A stretch of 64,000 bases of DNA from NCBI GenBank assembly GCA_003151115.1, contig PLWS01000001.1, positions 115,438-179,437 on the forward strand, written 5' to 3'. Position numbers and translations under genes: made by a program. This stretch comes from Vulcanimicrobiota bacterium. Its GTDB lineage: Bacteria; Vulcanimicrobiota; Vulcanimicrobiia; Vulcanimicrobiales; Vulcanimicrobiaceae. This document shows, piece by piece, positions 26,032 through 38,312 of the stretch. The notes beneath the pieces are model-generated. The model was not told the DNA's origin, ran no database searches, and saw only the letters and a list, made by a program, of their open reading frames with translations. Positions within the stretch are counted from its first letter, which is position 1, and the number at the start of each line of letters is the position of its first letter.

Positions 26032-26553
26032 GTGAATATCGCCGTTGCAGCCGACCACGCCGGTTTCGAATATAAGGATCGCATCGCGCTCGCCTTGCGC
26101 GACGCCGGCCATACCGTTTTAGATTTCGGAACGCACGACGGCACGCCCGTCGATTATCCGCAGTACGGGTACGCGGTCGGCGAAGCCGTTGCGTCGGGAC
26201 AAGCCGAGCGCGGAATATTGGTCTGCGGTTCGAGTATTGGGATCTCGATGGCAGCCAACAAGGTGCCGGGCATACGCTGCGCCGCCGTTTTCGAACCGCT
26301 TGCAACGGAACTCGCCCGCAGACATAACGACGCCAACGTGCTCGCCCTTTCGGAGCGTCTCACCGGTTGGGAGATGATCGAACGCTGCGTCTTGATCTTC
26401 TTGACCACGATGTTCGATGGCGGACGTCACGCGCACCGCGTCGAGCAGCTCTTCGAGTACGGCGACGCCCAGCGCGCGCGCACGCTCAAGGCGATCGAGG
26501 CTGGAAAAGTTACCGGTGCGCAAACCCCGCGCGAATTGCTGGGGGCGTCATGA
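26032..26553 (+). CDS. rpiB: Ribose 5-phosphate isomerase B
   Basis: Interconverts ribose 5-phosphate and ribulose 5-phosphate. 173 residues with NIAVAADHAGFEYKDRIA, DFGTHDGTPVDYPQYG, the active-site loop VCGSSIGISMAANKVPGIRCA and RRHNDANVLALSERL. GTG at 26032, with GGAAGG about 8 nt upstream, is preferred to earlier in-frame starts that fall in the divergent gene. Heads the block rpiB-glyA-upp-ATP synthase, an order also found in Bacillus. Confidence 0.93.
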   Translation: MNIAVAADHAGFEYKDRIALALRDAGHTVLDFGTHDGTPVDYPQYGYAVGEAVASGQAERGILVCGSSIGISMAANKVPGIRCAAVFEPLATELARRHNDANVLALSERLTGWEMIERCVLIFLTTMFDGGRHAHRVEQLFEYGDAQRARTLKAIEAGKVTGAQTPRELLGAS

Positions 26554-26729
26554 CGCGCACCGGCCTGTGGATCATCTTTGCGGTCGCGGTGATCATCTGC
26601 GCGTGGGACGTTTACGCCGCGCTGCGCGGTCAAGGAAATAATGCGGTGGCCTGGGCGCTCGGAGTGATGATGGCGGCTTTTGCGATTTGGGTCTTCACAA
26701 AATTAATGCGTGGAGACCGTTCGCTGTGA
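26550..26729 (+). CDS. Small two-helix membrane protein, unknown
   Basis: 59 residues. Two hydrophobic helices ([20 protein letters not shown] and [20 protein letters not shown]), each about 20 residues, joined by a short RGQGNN loop, then a basic-acidic tail. ATG at 26550 overlaps the rpiB stop (ATGA), and glyA starts inside its stop codon (GTGA), so it is locked between two real genes. No family recognised. Confidence 0.7.
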   Translation: MTRTGLWIIFAVAVIICAWDVYAALRGQGNNAVAWALGVMMAAFAIWVFTKLMRGDRSL

Positions 26730-27973
26730 TCGCAAGCTCGCGCAGCCTTATCGAAGCGCAAGACCCGGAACTCTACGCGGCGATTGCCGGCGAGGAGCAG
26801 CGGCAGCGTCAAAACCTCGAACTGATCGCGTCGGAAAATTATTCGAGCAAGGCCGTGCGCGAGGCGATGGGTTCGGTCATGACCGACAAGTATGCCGAAG
26901 GGTATCCGGGCAAACGCTATTACGGCGGCTGCGAATTCGTGGACGTGGCCGAGAATCTCGCTATCGCGCGTTTGAAGAAACTGTTTAGAGCGGAGCACGC
27001 CAACGTGCAAGCTCACGCCGGCGCGCAAGCCAATATGGCGGTTTTTATGGCCGTGCTGCAGCCGGGCGATCCGGTGCTGGGCATGTCGCTCGCGCACGGC
27101 GGCCACTTGACGCACGGCACGAAGGTCAGTTTTAGCGGCAAACTCTACAACGCATTCGCGTACGGCGTCCGTAAAGATACCGAGTTGATCGATTTTGACG
27201 AAGTGCGCAGGCTCGCGCGCGAGCACAAACCGAAGCTGATCATCGCGGGCGCCAGTGCCTATCCGCGCACGATGGAGTACGATCAGTTCCGCGAGATCGC
27301 CGACGAGATTGGCGCCCCATTCATGGTTGACATGGCGCACATCGCGGGTTTGGTCGCGGCCGGCTTGCATCCGTCGCCGGTGCCGGTTGCGGATTTCGTG
27401 ACGTCGACCACGCACAAGACCCTGCGCGGACCGCGCGGCGGATTGATTCTCTGCAAAGAGCAGTGGGCTGTAGCACTCGACAAGTCGGTCTTCCCCGGCA
27501 TTCAGGGCGGACCGTTCATGCACATGATCGCCGCCAAAGCGGTCGCCTTCGGCGAAGCGCTCAAACCTGAGTTCACCACCTACCAGCAGAACGTCGTGCG
27601 CAACGCACGCGCGATGGCTGACGAATTTGCGCGCAACGGTTTGCGTTTGGTGGGCGATGGAACCGATACGCACCTGATGCTCGTCGACGTTTCGGTCAAA
27701 GGGCTGACCGGAAAGGCGGCTGAGGAATACCTCGATGCGATCAGCATCACGGTCAACAAGAACGCGATTCCTTACGATCAGCAAAAGCCGTTCGTCGCCA
27801 GCGGCATCCGCATCGGCACGCCCGCCATCACAACGCGCGGGTTCGGTGAAGACGAGTGCCGCGAGGTCGCACGGATCATCTGCGAAGGGCTCGACGACAT
27901 TGCCGTGCGCGCGAAGGTCGATACCCTGCGCGGACGCGTGCGCGAACTCACGGGCCGCTTCAGCGTTCCGTAA
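26726..27973 (+). CDS. glyA: Serine hydroxymethyltransferase
   Basis: PLP enzyme turning serine and tetrahydrofolate into glycine and methylene-THF, the main one-carbon source. 415 residues with [51 protein letters not shown], the PLP-lysine site [14 protein letters not shown] and [19 protein letters not shown] 26726 overlaps the previous stop and has GGAGA about 9 nt upstream. Confidence 0.96.
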   Translation: MIASSRSLIEAQDPELYAAIAGEEQRQRQNLELIASENYSSKAVREAMGSVMTDKYAEGYPGKRYYGGCEFVDVAENLAIARLKKLFRAEHANVQAHAGAQANMAVFMAVLQPGDPVLGMSLAHGGHLTHGTKVSFSGKLYNAFAYGVRKDTELIDFDEVRRLAREHKPKLIIAGASAYPRTMEYDQFREIADEIGAPFMVDMAHIAGLVAAGLHPSPVPVADFVTSTTHKTLRGPRGGLILCKEQWAVALDKSVFPGIQGGPFMHMIAAKAVAFGEALKPEFTTYQQNVVRNARAMADEFARNGLRLVGDGTDTHLMLVDVSVKGLTGKAAEEYLDAISITVNKNAIPYDQQKPFVASGIRIGTPAITTRGFGEDECREVARIICEGLDDIAVRAKVDTLRGRVRELTGRFSVP

Positions 27974-27977
27974 CGGT

Positions 27978-28646
27978 ATGACCGGCGCATCGGCTTTACT
28001 CGTGGTCGACCATCCGGCAGTTGCCGACCGGCTCGCGCGATTGCGCGATCGCGAAACGACCACGCCCGTCTTCCGCAAACTGATGGAAGAGCTTGGCGGT
28101 TTCCTTGCGTACGAAGCGACGCGGCACTTGCCACTGCGGGACGAGCGCGTTACGACGCCGCTGCAAGTGACGACCGCAAAGCGCATTGCCACGCGTCCCG
28201 TCGTGGCGCCGATCTTGCGCGCGGGACTGGGTTTGCTTCCGGGATTTCTGGCCGTCATCGACGACGCCGTCGTCGCGCACCTCGGCTTCTATCGCGATCC
28301 CGACTCGCTGCAGCCGGTCGCCTATTATGCGAACGTTCCGGACGACTTGGCCGAACGCAGCGTCTTCCTTTTAGATCCGATGCTGGCAACGGGCAACTCA
28401 GGATCGGCTGCGCTCGAAGCGCTGGCTTCGCGCGGCGCGCGGGACATGACGTTCATTAGTTTGATCGCGGCGCCGGAAGGCGTCAAAACAATTCAGGCGG
28501 CGCACCCAAACGTCCGGATCGTCACGGCGGCGCTCGACGAACGGTTGAACGAACATGCCTACATCGTGCCCGGACTCGGCGATGCCGGCGATCGCATGTT
28601 CGGAAGCACCAGCTCTGTCCCCGTATCACACAGGGCGCGAAAATAG
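27978..28646 (+). CDS. upp: Uracil phosphoribosyltransferase
   Basis: Salvages uracil with PRPP to UMP. 222 residues: VVDHPAVADRLARLRDRETTT at the front, TTPLQVTTAKRI, APILRAGLGLLPG, the PRPP-binding VFLLDPMLATGNS and the uracil-binding VPGLGDAGDRMFG near the end. ATG 27978, 5 nt after glyA. glyA-upp next to ATP synthase matches the Bacillus order. Confidence 0.95.
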   Translation: MTGASALLVVDHPAVADRLARLRDRETTTPVFRKLMEELGGFLAYEATRHLPLRDERVTTPLQVTTAKRIATRPVVAPILRAGLGLLPGFLAVIDDAVVAHLGFYRDPDSLQPVAYYANVPDDLAERSVFLLDPMLATGNSGSAALEALASRGARDMTFISLIAAPEGVKTIQAAHPNVRIVTAALDERLNEHAYIVPGLGDAGDRMFGSTSSVPVSHRARK

Positions 28647-28648
28647 CC

Positions 28649-29068
28649 GTGCGTCCCGGGTGGGATGAGTACTTCATGCAGATCGCCCAAACCGTCGCGA
28701 CGCGTGCCACGTGCCCGCGCGCTTCGGTCGGCTGTGTGCTCGTGCGCGATCATCGCATTCTCACGACCGGCTACAACGGCTCGCCGCCCGGCGTGGCGCA
28801 CTGCACCGACGCGGGCTGTATCGTTGTGAACGACCACTGCCAGCGCGCGACGCACGCCGAAGCCAACGCCATCGTTCAGGGCGCGCTGCACGGCGTGACC
28901 CTGGCGAAGTCCACGGCTTACTGCACGCATCAGCCCTGCGTGAACTGCACCAAGCTCTTCATCAGCGCCGGCGTGCGCCGCTTGGTCTATCAGACGCCGT
29001 ATGCCGATCCGGTCGCCGAGGCGCTGCTGCGCGAGGCGGAAGTCGTTGTCGAGGAAGCGCGCCCGTGA
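28649..29068 (+). CDS. dCMP/cytidine deaminase family protein (ComEB-like)
   Basis: 139 residues. Zinc site THAEANAI with catalytic Glu and PCVNC carrying two Cys ligands; extra CPRASVGCVLV, TGYNGSPPG and HCQRATHAE are those of deoxycytidylate deaminases, which make dUMP for thymidylate synthesis. GTG at 28649, two bases after upp. Pyrimidine salvage and dUMP supply are thus side by side. Confidence 0.9.
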   Translation: MRPGWDEYFMQIAQTVATRATCPRASVGCVLVRDHRILTTGYNGSPPGVAHCTDAGCIVVNDHCQRATHAEANAIVQGALHGVTLAKSTAYCTHQPCVNCTKLFISAGVRRLVYQTPYADPVAEALLREAEVVVEEARP

Positions 29069-30057
29069 CGGCTGACTACCTTTATATAGCGGCTTTTGCG
29101 ATCGCGCTGCTAGCGGCGCTCTTTACCACGCCGCTCCTCCTGCGGCTGGCGCAACGCGTCGGCATGTACGACGTCACGGACGACCGCCGCATGCACGAAG
29201 AGCCTAAGCCTAGGATCGGCGGCGTCGCCGTCTTCTTCGGCTTCGCGTTCGCGCTCTTCGTTGTTCTCGGCTTTGCGCTCTCGAACGCGCGCGCTTTCCT
29301 TCCCGTGCACGATCAGCTGGCCGCCGCCCATAACCTGATCGGGCTGCTCTTCGGCAGCATGCTCATTCTCTGCGTCGGTCTGTGGGACGACATCATGGGT
29401 TTGCGCCCGAAGTACAAACTTCTCGCGCAAATAACCGTCGCGCTGATCTCGATGGCCTACGGTTTTCACATCGACTACGTCCATCGGCCGCTCTCGCACG
29501 ATCCCAACGACTTCATCTACTTTCCGTGGTGGATCAGCTATCCGCTGACGCTGGTGTGGTACACCGGCATGATCAACGCGATCAATTTCATCGACGGATT
29601 AGACGGACTGCTCTCCGGCTTCACGGCGATCTCGTCGATCTTTTTGTTCGCGATCGCGTTTACAAAAGATCCGATCGTCGCGCTGGTCGTCATCGCACTC
29701 GCCGGCGGTGCGCTCGGTTTTCTGCCTTTTAATTTCGCGCCGGCCCGCATCATTTTGGGAGACAGCGGCTCGCATTTTATCGGGTACGTCTTCGCCACCG
29801 TCTCGATCATCGGCACCAGTAAGACGGCCATCGCCGTCGGCTTGATCGCGCCGCTCATCGTACTCGCGTTACCGATCGTTGACACGGCTGCGGCGATCTT
29901 CCGGCGCGCGCGCTCGGGCAAACGCATCAGCGAAGGCGACCTCGGACACTTTCATCACCAGCTCGTCTTCCGTTTCGGGCTCAACGCGCGCCAAGCAGTG
30001 CTGCTGATTTATGCGATCTGCATCTTGCTCGGCGCCGCCGCTCTGTATCTGTCATGA
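29065..30057 (+). CDS. Undecaprenyl-phosphate N-acetylglucosaminyl-1-phosphate transferase (WecA/TagO type)
   Basis: 330 residues, about ten membrane helices. Polyprenol-phosphate hexose-1-phosphate transferase family: EEPKPRIGGVAVFFGF, the catalytic WDDIMGLRPKYKLLAQ and NAINFIDGLDGL, LGDSGSHFIGYV, and the cytoplasmic GDLGHFHHQLV carbohydrate loop. Starts a lipid-linked glycan (O-antigen, common antigen or teichoic-type polymer). GTG 29065 overlaps the deaminase stop, and the UDP-GlcNAc epimerase follows with a 4-nt overlap. Confidence 0.92.
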   Translation: MTADYLYIAAFAIALLAALFTTPLLLRLAQRVGMYDVTDDRRMHEEPKPRIGGVAVFFGFAFALFVVLGFALSNARAFLPVHDQLAAAHNLIGLLFGSMLILCVGLWDDIMGLRPKYKLLAQITVALISMAYGFHIDYVHRPLSHDPNDFIYFPWWISYPLTLVWYTGMINAINFIDGLDGLLSGFTAISSIFLFAIAFTKDPIVALVVIALAGGALGFLPFNFAPARIILGDSGSHFIGYVFATVSIIGTSKTAIAVGLIAPLIVLALPIVDTAAAIFRRARSGKRISEGDLGHFHHQLVFRFGLNARQAVLLIYAICILLGAAALYLS

Positions 30058-31217
30058 CCGATACCAAGCCGCTGCGCGTGATGGCGATCTTCGGCACGCG
30101 CCCCGATACGATAAAAATGGCGCCCGTCGTGGCCGAGCTGCAGCGGCATCCGCACGTCGAGTGCATCGTCTGCGTCACCGCGCAGCACCGCGAGATGCTC
30201 GACGATTTGCTGGCGCTCTTCGCGATCCGGCCCGATCACGATCTCGACATCATGACCGAAGATCAAACGCTGACCGAAATCACCACGCGCGTGTTGACCG
30301 GAATGGAAAGAGTCTTCGAGCAGGTCCGGCCGGATGTTGCCCTTGTTCACGGCGACACGACGACGAGCATCGCGGCGGCGCTCGCCGCGTTCTATCAACA
30401 GATCTGTGTCGGCCACGTTGAGGCGGGTTTACGCACGAGCAACCCTTCGCTGCCGTTTCCCGAAGAGATGAACCGGCGGATCACCGGCACGATTGCGTCG
30501 TTTCATTTTGCGCCGACCGACCTTTCGCGCGAACATCTGCTGGGCGAAAACGTTCCGAAAGAAAACGTCGTCGTCACCGGCAATACGGTCATCGACGCAT
30601 TCATGCTGACGGCCGGACGCGAAGATTTGCCGCAGCCGCCCGGATGGGATCGGATCGATCCGCAGCGGCCGATCATCGTCGTCACGGCGCACCGGCGCGA
30701 GAATCACGCGCACATGCGCGAAATGTGCGAAGCCATGCGCGATATCGCCCGCATGCCGCAACGCCCGCAAATTTTTTGGCCGGTGCATCCATCGCCGCGC
30801 GTCAAGCCGATTGCCTACGAAGTGCTCGGGAAGGAACCGGGCGTCGTGCTCGTCGAGCCGATGGATTACGCGCGCATGGTTGCGGCCGTGCGCGACTGCA
30901 CGTTCGTGTTGACCGACAGCGGCGGGCTCCAAGAAGAAGCGCCGTGCCTTGGCAAACCCGTGCTCGTGATGCGCGAAGAGACGGAACGCCCCGAGGGCGT
31001 GCTCGCCGGAACCTTGGAACTGGTGGGACACGAACGCGAGAAAATCGCCGGTGCGGCCGCGCGCCTGCTTTCCGACCCGGAAGCGTACGGACGGATGTCG
31101 CACGCGCACAATCCGTACGGCGACGGACACGCCGCCGAGCGCATCGCGGCTTGGCTGCTCGCGCGTCTGCGCGGCGGCGATTACCCCAAGCCGTTCGGGG
31201 GCGGTCTGGCGGAGTGA
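30054..31217 (+). CDS. wecB: UDP-N-acetylglucosamine 2-epimerase (non-hydrolysing)
   Basis: Makes UDP-ManNAc for cell-surface glycans. 387 residues, GT-B-like fold with MAIFGTRPDTIKMAPVV, VCVTAQHREMLDD, VHGDTTTSIAAALAAFY, HVEAGLRT, FPEEMNRRITGTIA, VTAHRRENH and TDSGGLQEEAPCLGKPVLVMR. The partner of the transferase in front: together they would attach GlcNAc, then ManNAc, to the lipid carrier. ATG at 30054. Confidence 0.95.
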   Translation: MTDTKPLRVMAIFGTRPDTIKMAPVVAELQRHPHVECIVCVTAQHREMLDDLLALFAIRPDHDLDIMTEDQTLTEITTRVLTGMERVFEQVRPDVALVHGDTTTSIAAALAAFYQQICVGHVEAGLRTSNPSLPFPEEMNRRITGTIASFHFAPTDLSREHLLGENVPKENVVVTGNTVIDAFMLTAGREDLPQPPGWDRIDPQRPIIVVTAHRRENHAHMREMCEAMRDIARMPQRPQIFWPVHPSPRVKPIAYEVLGKEPGVVLVEPMDYARMVAAVRDCTFVLTDSGGLQEEAPCLGKPVLVMREETERPEGVLAGTLELVGHEREKIAGAAARLLSDPEAYGRMSHAHNPYGDGHAAERIAAWLLARLRGGDYPKPFGGGLAE

Positions 31218-31405
31218 AAAGCGCCGCGGGAATCATCGCGGCGGGTTCGGCTTTCGCGGGCGCGGGCATCGCCGGGCTGCTGATCGGCATCTGGTTCGAT
31301 CACGTGCGGCACACGGAGTATCTTGCAGTTGCGGGCCTCTTTGCCGGCGTCGTCCTGGGTGGATATGCGGCGTTCCGCCTGCTGGTGCAAACGAACATTT
31401 CTTGA
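31214..31405 (+). CDS. atpZ: AtpZ-like small ATP synthase-associated membrane protein
   Basis: 63 residues, two membrane helices: SAFAGAGIAGLLIGIWFDHV and LAVAGLFAGVVLGGYAAFRL. This pattern (GAGIA-G-W-D then GL-G---G-Y-A-RL) is that of the AtpZ/AtpR family, putative ion-handling or assembly helpers at the head of atp operons. GTG at 31214 overlaps the wecB stop. Position just before atpI supports the call. Confidence 0.75.
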   Translation: MKSAAGIIAAGSAFAGAGIAGLLIGIWFDHVRHTEYLAVAGLFAGVVLGGYAAFRLLVQTNIS

Positions 31406-31419
31406 AGGAAAGCCCTGCT

Positions 31420-31788
31420 ATGGAATTGTACCGCGGGCTCAAGCGGTCGATGGCGCTTGGCACGCTCTTTGTGGTCGTCCTCGCCGCAGGAGTGCTGGCC
31501 GCTTGGAACGTCAGCTTCGCACTGGTGCTGCTGGCCGGGGGCGCCGCCGGGATCGCCAACGCGTTTCTATCGATGCTCGGCAACGAAAGGTTGCTCGACC
31601 GGCGCAGCATCCCGGCGTTCGTCTTAAGTAGTTTTCTGCGCCTGTGCCTATTCGGTATAGTTCCGGTGGCCCTGGCGCTCCGGTTTCCCTCCCTGTGGAC
31701 GTTGGCGTGGTACTTCATCGGGTTCTTCACGCCGTTCGGAATATACGCAGTCTTGCTCAAACGCGCATACGCACGAAAGATCGAATAG
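31420..31788 (+). CDS. atpI: ATP synthase assembly protein I
   Basis: 122 residues, four predicted membrane helices (around residues 10-28, 32-52, 67-87 and 94-114). Low-complexity family recognised mainly by topology, size and place before atpB. AtpI assists assembly of the c-ring in other bacteria. ATG at 31420 with GAAGGAAA about 7 nt upstream. Confidence 0.75.
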   Translation: MELYRGLKRSMALGTLFVVVLAAGVLAAWNVSFALVLLAGGAAGIANAFLSMLGNERLLDRRSIPAFVLSSFLRLCLFGIVPVALALRFPSLWTLAWYFIGFFTPFGIYAVLLKRAYARKIE

Positions 31789-32520
31789 TTGCACGAAAAA
31801 ATAGGAGAGCACATCACGTGGACGTGGCCGGTACTCGGCTCCGTTCACGCCGACACGATTATGACGACGTGGCTCGTCATGGCCGTGGCTTTGCTCTTTT
31901 TTGCGTGGGTCGGAGCCAGTTATCGTTCCGCTCGCGTGTCGCGGCGTCAAACCGTGATCGAAGGCATCATCAACTACATCGCGGATCTCGCACACGGCGT
32001 GCTGGGCGATGCGGGCGAGCCGTTCGTGCCGTTTTTCATCGCGCTCTTCATCTTCATCTTCATGCTCAATCAATTCGGCGTGTTGCCGTTCAAAGTATTG
32101 GGCTTGCCGTTCGGTGGATCGCCGACGGCCGATCTCAATACGGTGGCGCCATACGCGTTGATGGTCTTCCTGATCATCCAAACCGTCGCGTTCCGGAGAA
32201 AAGGCATCGGCTACCTCAAACACTTGCTGCAGCCGTTCCCGGTATTGCTCCCAATCAATATCATCGACGAAATTCTCCGTCCCATCACGCTGGCGGCGCG
32301 TTTGTTCTTCAATATCTTTGTCGGCGAACTGCTCTTCATCATCATCGCCTCGATCATCACCGCCAAGATCATGCTTGGCCCGGTCAATCTTTCACTCACC
32401 GTAGCGGTCGTGCCGTTCTTCATCCAATTCTTCAATTTTTTCGTCGGCACGGTGCAAGCGTTCGTTTTCACGTTGCTTGGAATCGTCTATCTTTCGCTGG
32501 CAATAGCGCCAGAGCACTGA
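31789..32520 (+). CDS. atpB: ATP synthase F0 subunit a
   Basis: Stator membrane subunit that forms the two ion half-channels. 243 residues. The helix with the essential Arg is present (EILRPITLAARLFFNIFVGELL), and the last helix has QAFVFTLLGIVYLSLAI with the conserved Gln. TTG start directly after atpI; an upstream start would overlap atpI. Followed by atpE with a 13-nt gap holding GAAAGGAAA. Confidence 0.95.
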   Translation: MHEKIGEHITWTWPVLGSVHADTIMTTWLVMAVALLFFAWVGASYRSARVSRRQTVIEGIINYIADLAHGVLGDAGEPFVPFFIALFIFIFMLNQFGVLPFKVLGLPFGGSPTADLNTVAPYALMVFLIIQTVAFRRKGIGYLKHLLQPFPVLLPINIIDEILRPITLAARLFFNIFVGELLFIIIASIITAKIMLGPVNLSLTVAVVPFFIQFFNFFVGTVQAFVFTLLGIVYLSLAIAPEH

Positions 32521-32533
32521 GAAAGGAAACCCC

Positions 32534-32812
32534 GTGAATCCTCAAGCCTTTATCATCGGCGCAACGCTGATCTCATTCGGAATCATCATTTCCGGCGTTG
32601 CGTTCGGTTCCGCGGTCGGCGACGGCATCGTCGCCAGCAAAGCCGTCGAGTCGATCGCCCGTCAGCCCGAGGCCCGCTCGAACATCTTTACGTTCCTGTT
32701 CTTGGGCGTCGGCGTGTTGGAAGCGGTCCCGTTCATCGCAATCGCGCTCGCGTTTTACATTCTGCTTGTGGTTGCCAAGGTACCCGCGCTCATTGGGGCA
32801 TTCGCGAAGTAA
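32534..32812 (+). CDS. atpE: ATP synthase F0 subunit c
   Basis: 92-residue hairpin that oligomerises into the rotor ring. Cytoplasmic loop ARQPEARSNIF is canonical. The ion-binding carboxylate is Glu in GVGVLEAVPFIAIALAF. The paired Gln and Glu-Ser combination of sodium rings is absent around it, so proton coupling is more likely. GTG at 32534. Confidence 0.95.
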   Translation: MNPQAFIIGATLISFGIIISGVAFGSAVGDGIVASKAVESIARQPEARSNIFTFLFLGVGVLEAVPFIAIALAFYILLVVAKVPALIGAFAK

Positions 32813-32815
32813 TCC

Positions 32816-33256
32816 ATGGGATTTCTCTCGGTCGATTGGCACGGAACCGCTCTGGTGCAGCTGCTCAACTTCGCGATCTTTTTCGCGATCTTGAACGTGG
32901 TTTTCACGCGCCCCGTCGCGCGTGCCATCGCCAAACGCCGTGAGTACATCAACAGCGTGACGGGCGACTACGAGCGTTATCAAGCCGAAGGAAACGCATT
33001 GCGTATGCAGGCCGAGGCGATCCGCGCGGCCGCGCGGCGCGAAGCCGAACAGCTCGCCGCGCAGGCGCGTGCCGAATCGTCGAACGAGAGCGCAAAACTC
33101 TCGACCGAGTTCGCGCAGCAAGCGTCCGAGAAGGTCCGCCAGGCGCACGAGACCGTCGACTCCGAAGTGCAGGCCGCGCGTTCGAGCGAACACCGCACGG
33201 TGCAAGAATTGGCAACCGAAATGTTTGCGCGCGCGCTGCCGGAGCTCGCGCGATGA
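32816..33256 (+). CDS. ATP synthase F0 subunit b' (first b-type subunit)
   Basis: 146 residues: N-terminal membrane helix (ALVQLLNFAIFFAILNVVFTRPV), then a long Ala/Glu/Arg-rich coiled coil forming the peripheral stalk. It is one of two different b-type genes; paired b/b' subunits that form a heterodimer are known from cyanobacteria, chloroplasts and alphaproteobacteria. ATG at 32816, 3 nt after atpE; overlaps atpF as ATGA. Confidence 0.88.
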   Translation: MGFLSVDWHGTALVQLLNFAIFFAILNVVFTRPVARAIAKRREYINSVTGDYERYQAEGNALRMQAEAIRAAARREAEQLAAQARAESSNESAKLSTEFAQQASEKVRQAHETVDSEVQAARSSEHRTVQELATEMFARALPELAR

Positions 33257-33741
33257 ATTACGAGGCGATTGCAGAGTGGAGTCAGGTCGCTTCAGCCATT
33301 CTATTTCTGGCCGTGCTCGTCTGGATGTGGTTCAAGTTCATCCAGCCGGCCGTGCTGGCGGCGCAGGCCGCGCAAAACGCCCGCATTAACGAAGCCGAAC
33401 GCCACCGCGACGAAGCCAAGGCGGCGCTCGAGGGACTGCAGCGCGAAATCGGCGTCGCGCAGCAGGACGCGCTCGCTATCAAAGATCGCATAGCATCGCT
33501 CGAAGCCGCGGAGCGTGAGACCGTTTTGCGCGAAGCTCGCGAAGCGGGCGAACGCGCACTGCGCGACGCCGAGGGCGAGCTCGCCCGCGCGCGCGCTGCG
33601 GCGCGCGGACAGCTGCGCGACGAGCTGGTCGAGAAAGCGCTCGGACTTGCGCGTGAAAACGCCGCCCGCCGCATGGACGCGGCCGCCGATAAGAAGCTCG
33701 CGAGTTCGTTCGTGAAGTCGCTGGAACGGAGCGGCGGCTGA
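33253..33741 (+). CDS. atpF: ATP synthase F0 subunit b (second b-type subunit)
   Basis: 162 residues: one membrane helix (ASAILFLAVLVWMWFKFIQP), then a coiled coil rich in Ala, Glu and Arg to the C-terminus, where the delta-binding end should lie (LARENAARRMDAAADKKLASSFV). Partner of the b' protein just upstream. TGATG overlap with atpH. Confidence 0.9.
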   Translation: MNYEAIAEWSQVASAILFLAVLVWMWFKFIQPAVLAAQAAQNARINEAERHRDEAKAALEGLQREIGVAQQDALAIKDRIASLEAAERETVLREAREAGERALRDAEGELARARAAARGQLRDELVEKALGLARENAARRMDAAADKKLASSFVKSLERSGG

Positions 33742-34283
33742 TGGCCAATCAAAAACTCGCGCGGCGTTATGCGACGGCGATCTTTCAACTCGCTTCGGAA
33801 GCGCACGCGGTGGAACAGGTCGGAAAGGAATTGCGCGTGCTCAGCGACGCGATCGAAGACAATGCGAGCGCGCTGAATTTCTTCTTGTCGCCTGTCGTCG
33901 ACCGCAAAGAGAAAGAACGCACGCTGGTCGCGGCTTTCGACGGCAAGGCCCACCCCATCGCGCTGCACACCATGCTGCTGCTGGTCCGCAAGCGGCGCGA
34001 AGGCTTGCTGCGCGAAATCGTCGCCGAATACGAAGCGCTGGAGATGGCGGCACGCGGAGTCGATGCGCTTACGATAACGTCGGCCAAGCCGCTGGAAGCC
34101 GGCGAATTGCGCAACATCGTATCGCAGCTCGAGAAAATCTACGGAAAGAAATTCGACGTCACGCAAATCGTCCAGCCCGGACTGATCGGCGGGCTGCGCA
34201 TCCTCATGGGCGATCGGCGCGTCGACGGTTCGGTCGAAGGCCGTTTTCAAGAATTAGCTCGCACTCTCTTCGCTAGGAATTAG
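33741..34283 (+). CDS. atpH: ATP synthase F1 subunit delta
   Basis: 180 residues, connects the peripheral stalk to the top of F1. N-terminal helical domain ([16 protein letters not shown]) and C-terminal beta domain with the family motif [22 protein letters not shown]. Starts at ATG 33741 inside the b-subunit stop; the stop TAG lies 2 nt before atpA. Confidence 0.94.
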   Translation: MANQKLARRYATAIFQLASEAHAVEQVGKELRVLSDAIEDNASALNFFLSPVVDRKEKERTLVAAFDGKAHPIALHTMLLLVRKRREGLLREIVAEYEALEMAARGVDALTITSAKPLEAGELRNIVSQLEKIYGKKFDVTQIVQPGLIGGLRILMGDRRVDGSVEGRFQELARTLFARN

Positions 34284-34285
34284 GA

Positions 34286-35785
<1,500 letters not shown>

Positions 35786-36649
35786 ATGGCAAGTGTGAAG
35801 GATCTTCGGGATCGGATACGATCGCTGAAGAACACGCAGCAGATCACCAAGGCGATGAAGCAAGTTGCGGCCGCCAAAATCCGGCGCGCCGAAGCCGCGC
35901 AGAAGCAGGCGCGTCCGTATGCCGATGCGCTCGGCGAGATGCTGCAAGATCTCATCGCGACGGCCTCGCGCATCGATAATCCGTTCATGAATCCGGGCAA
36001 GGCGGGCGCGCCGTCGGGCGTGATCCTGATGACGTCGGACAAAGGACTGGCGGGCGCGTTCAACTCCAACGTCATTCGCGAAGCCGAGCGCTACCGGCAG
36101 CAGCAGAGCGGGGCGCACTTGTACACCGTCGGCATCAAAGCCCGCAACGCGGTGCGCCGCTGGGGACTAGGAGATCGGCCGGCGTGGCCGCTGAACGCGC
36201 CGTCGAAACTGCAAACTGCGCACGAAGTCGCGCGGCAGGTGGCCGCCGATTTTACTTCCGGCGAGATCGGCGACATCACGCTGATCTCTTCGAAGCACGT
36301 TTCGATGATGTCGCAGCGGCCCGAAGTGCGGCGCCTGGTTCCGATCGAGCGCAAAACGGCGGCGCCCAAGCAGAAGGGACCGCGCGGATGGGTCGAGATA
36401 CCGCCGTCCGCCGAATTCGTGCTTTCGAAGCTGCTGCCGAAATATTTAGAGTTCACGATCTTCTCCGCCATGCTCGAAACCGATGCCGCGTTCTACGCGG
36501 CTCAGCTGCTCGCGATGAACAACGCCACCGAAAACGCCGGCAAACTGATCGACGAACTGACGATCGCGATGAACAACGCGCGTCAAGCGGCAATCACGAA
36601 GGAGCTTCTGGAGATCGTTTCCGGCGCGGAGGCATTGACGGGAACATGA
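35786..36649 (+). CDS. atpG: ATP synthase F1 subunit gamma
   Basis: 287 residues, central rotor shaft. N-terminal helix ASVKDLRDRIRSLKNTQQITKAMKQV and C-terminal helix with NNATENAGKLIDELTIAMNNARQAAITKELLEI are diagnostic; the middle Rossmann-like domain has MTSDKGLAGAFN. Directly after atpA. Unlike the tight spacing elsewhere in the operon, 193 bp separate it from atpD, and those hold a palindromic element. Confidence 0.96.
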   Translation: MASVKDLRDRIRSLKNTQQITKAMKQVAAAKIRRAEAAQKQARPYADALGEMLQDLIATASRIDNPFMNPGKAGAPSGVILMTSDKGLAGAFNSNVIREAERYRQQQSGAHLYTVGIKARNAVRRWGLGDRPAWPLNAPSKLQTAHEVARQVAADFTSGEIGDITLISSKHVSMMSQRPEVRRLVPIERKTAAPKQKGPRGWVEIPPSAEFVLSKLLPKYLEFTIFSAMLETDAAFYAAQLLAMNNATENAGKLIDELTIAMNNARQAAITKELLEIVSGAEALTGT

Positions 36650-36668
36650 TTGTCTTTAACCGTCGTGA

Positions 36669-36808
36669 GGGCGGCGTCTCGTTTCGTTGGGCGGGCTGCG
36701 TTTTCGCGCCGGAGCCATGGATGGCGGGAGGCGCCGAAAATGCGCAGCGAGCGCTCCGACACGGATGTCGGATCGCGAACGTCCGCGCAACGGAATGAGA
36801 CGCCGCCC
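36669..36808. repeat. Structured palindromic element, copy 1 (between atpG and atpD)
   Basis: Outer arms 36669-36689 and 36788-36808 pair over all 21 positions if two G-U pairs are allowed. Inside, an inner stem (GCTGCG-TTTTCG-CGC at about 36695-36709 with GCGCCGAAAATGCGCAGC from 36731) presents the loop GGAGCCATGGATGGCGGGAG (36711-36730), itself containing GCCAT-GG-ATGGC. A further hairpin CCGACA-CGGA-TGTCGG (36757-36772) follows GCAGCGAGCGC. The same core and architecture recur at 44712-44854 with other stem sequences. No coding potential; it separates two genes of the atp operon. Confidence 0.75.
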
Positions 36809-36833
36809 GAACACTGCAACCAAGCCAAAGTAA

Positions 36834-38311
<1,478 letters not shown>

Positions 38312-38312
<1 letters not shown>
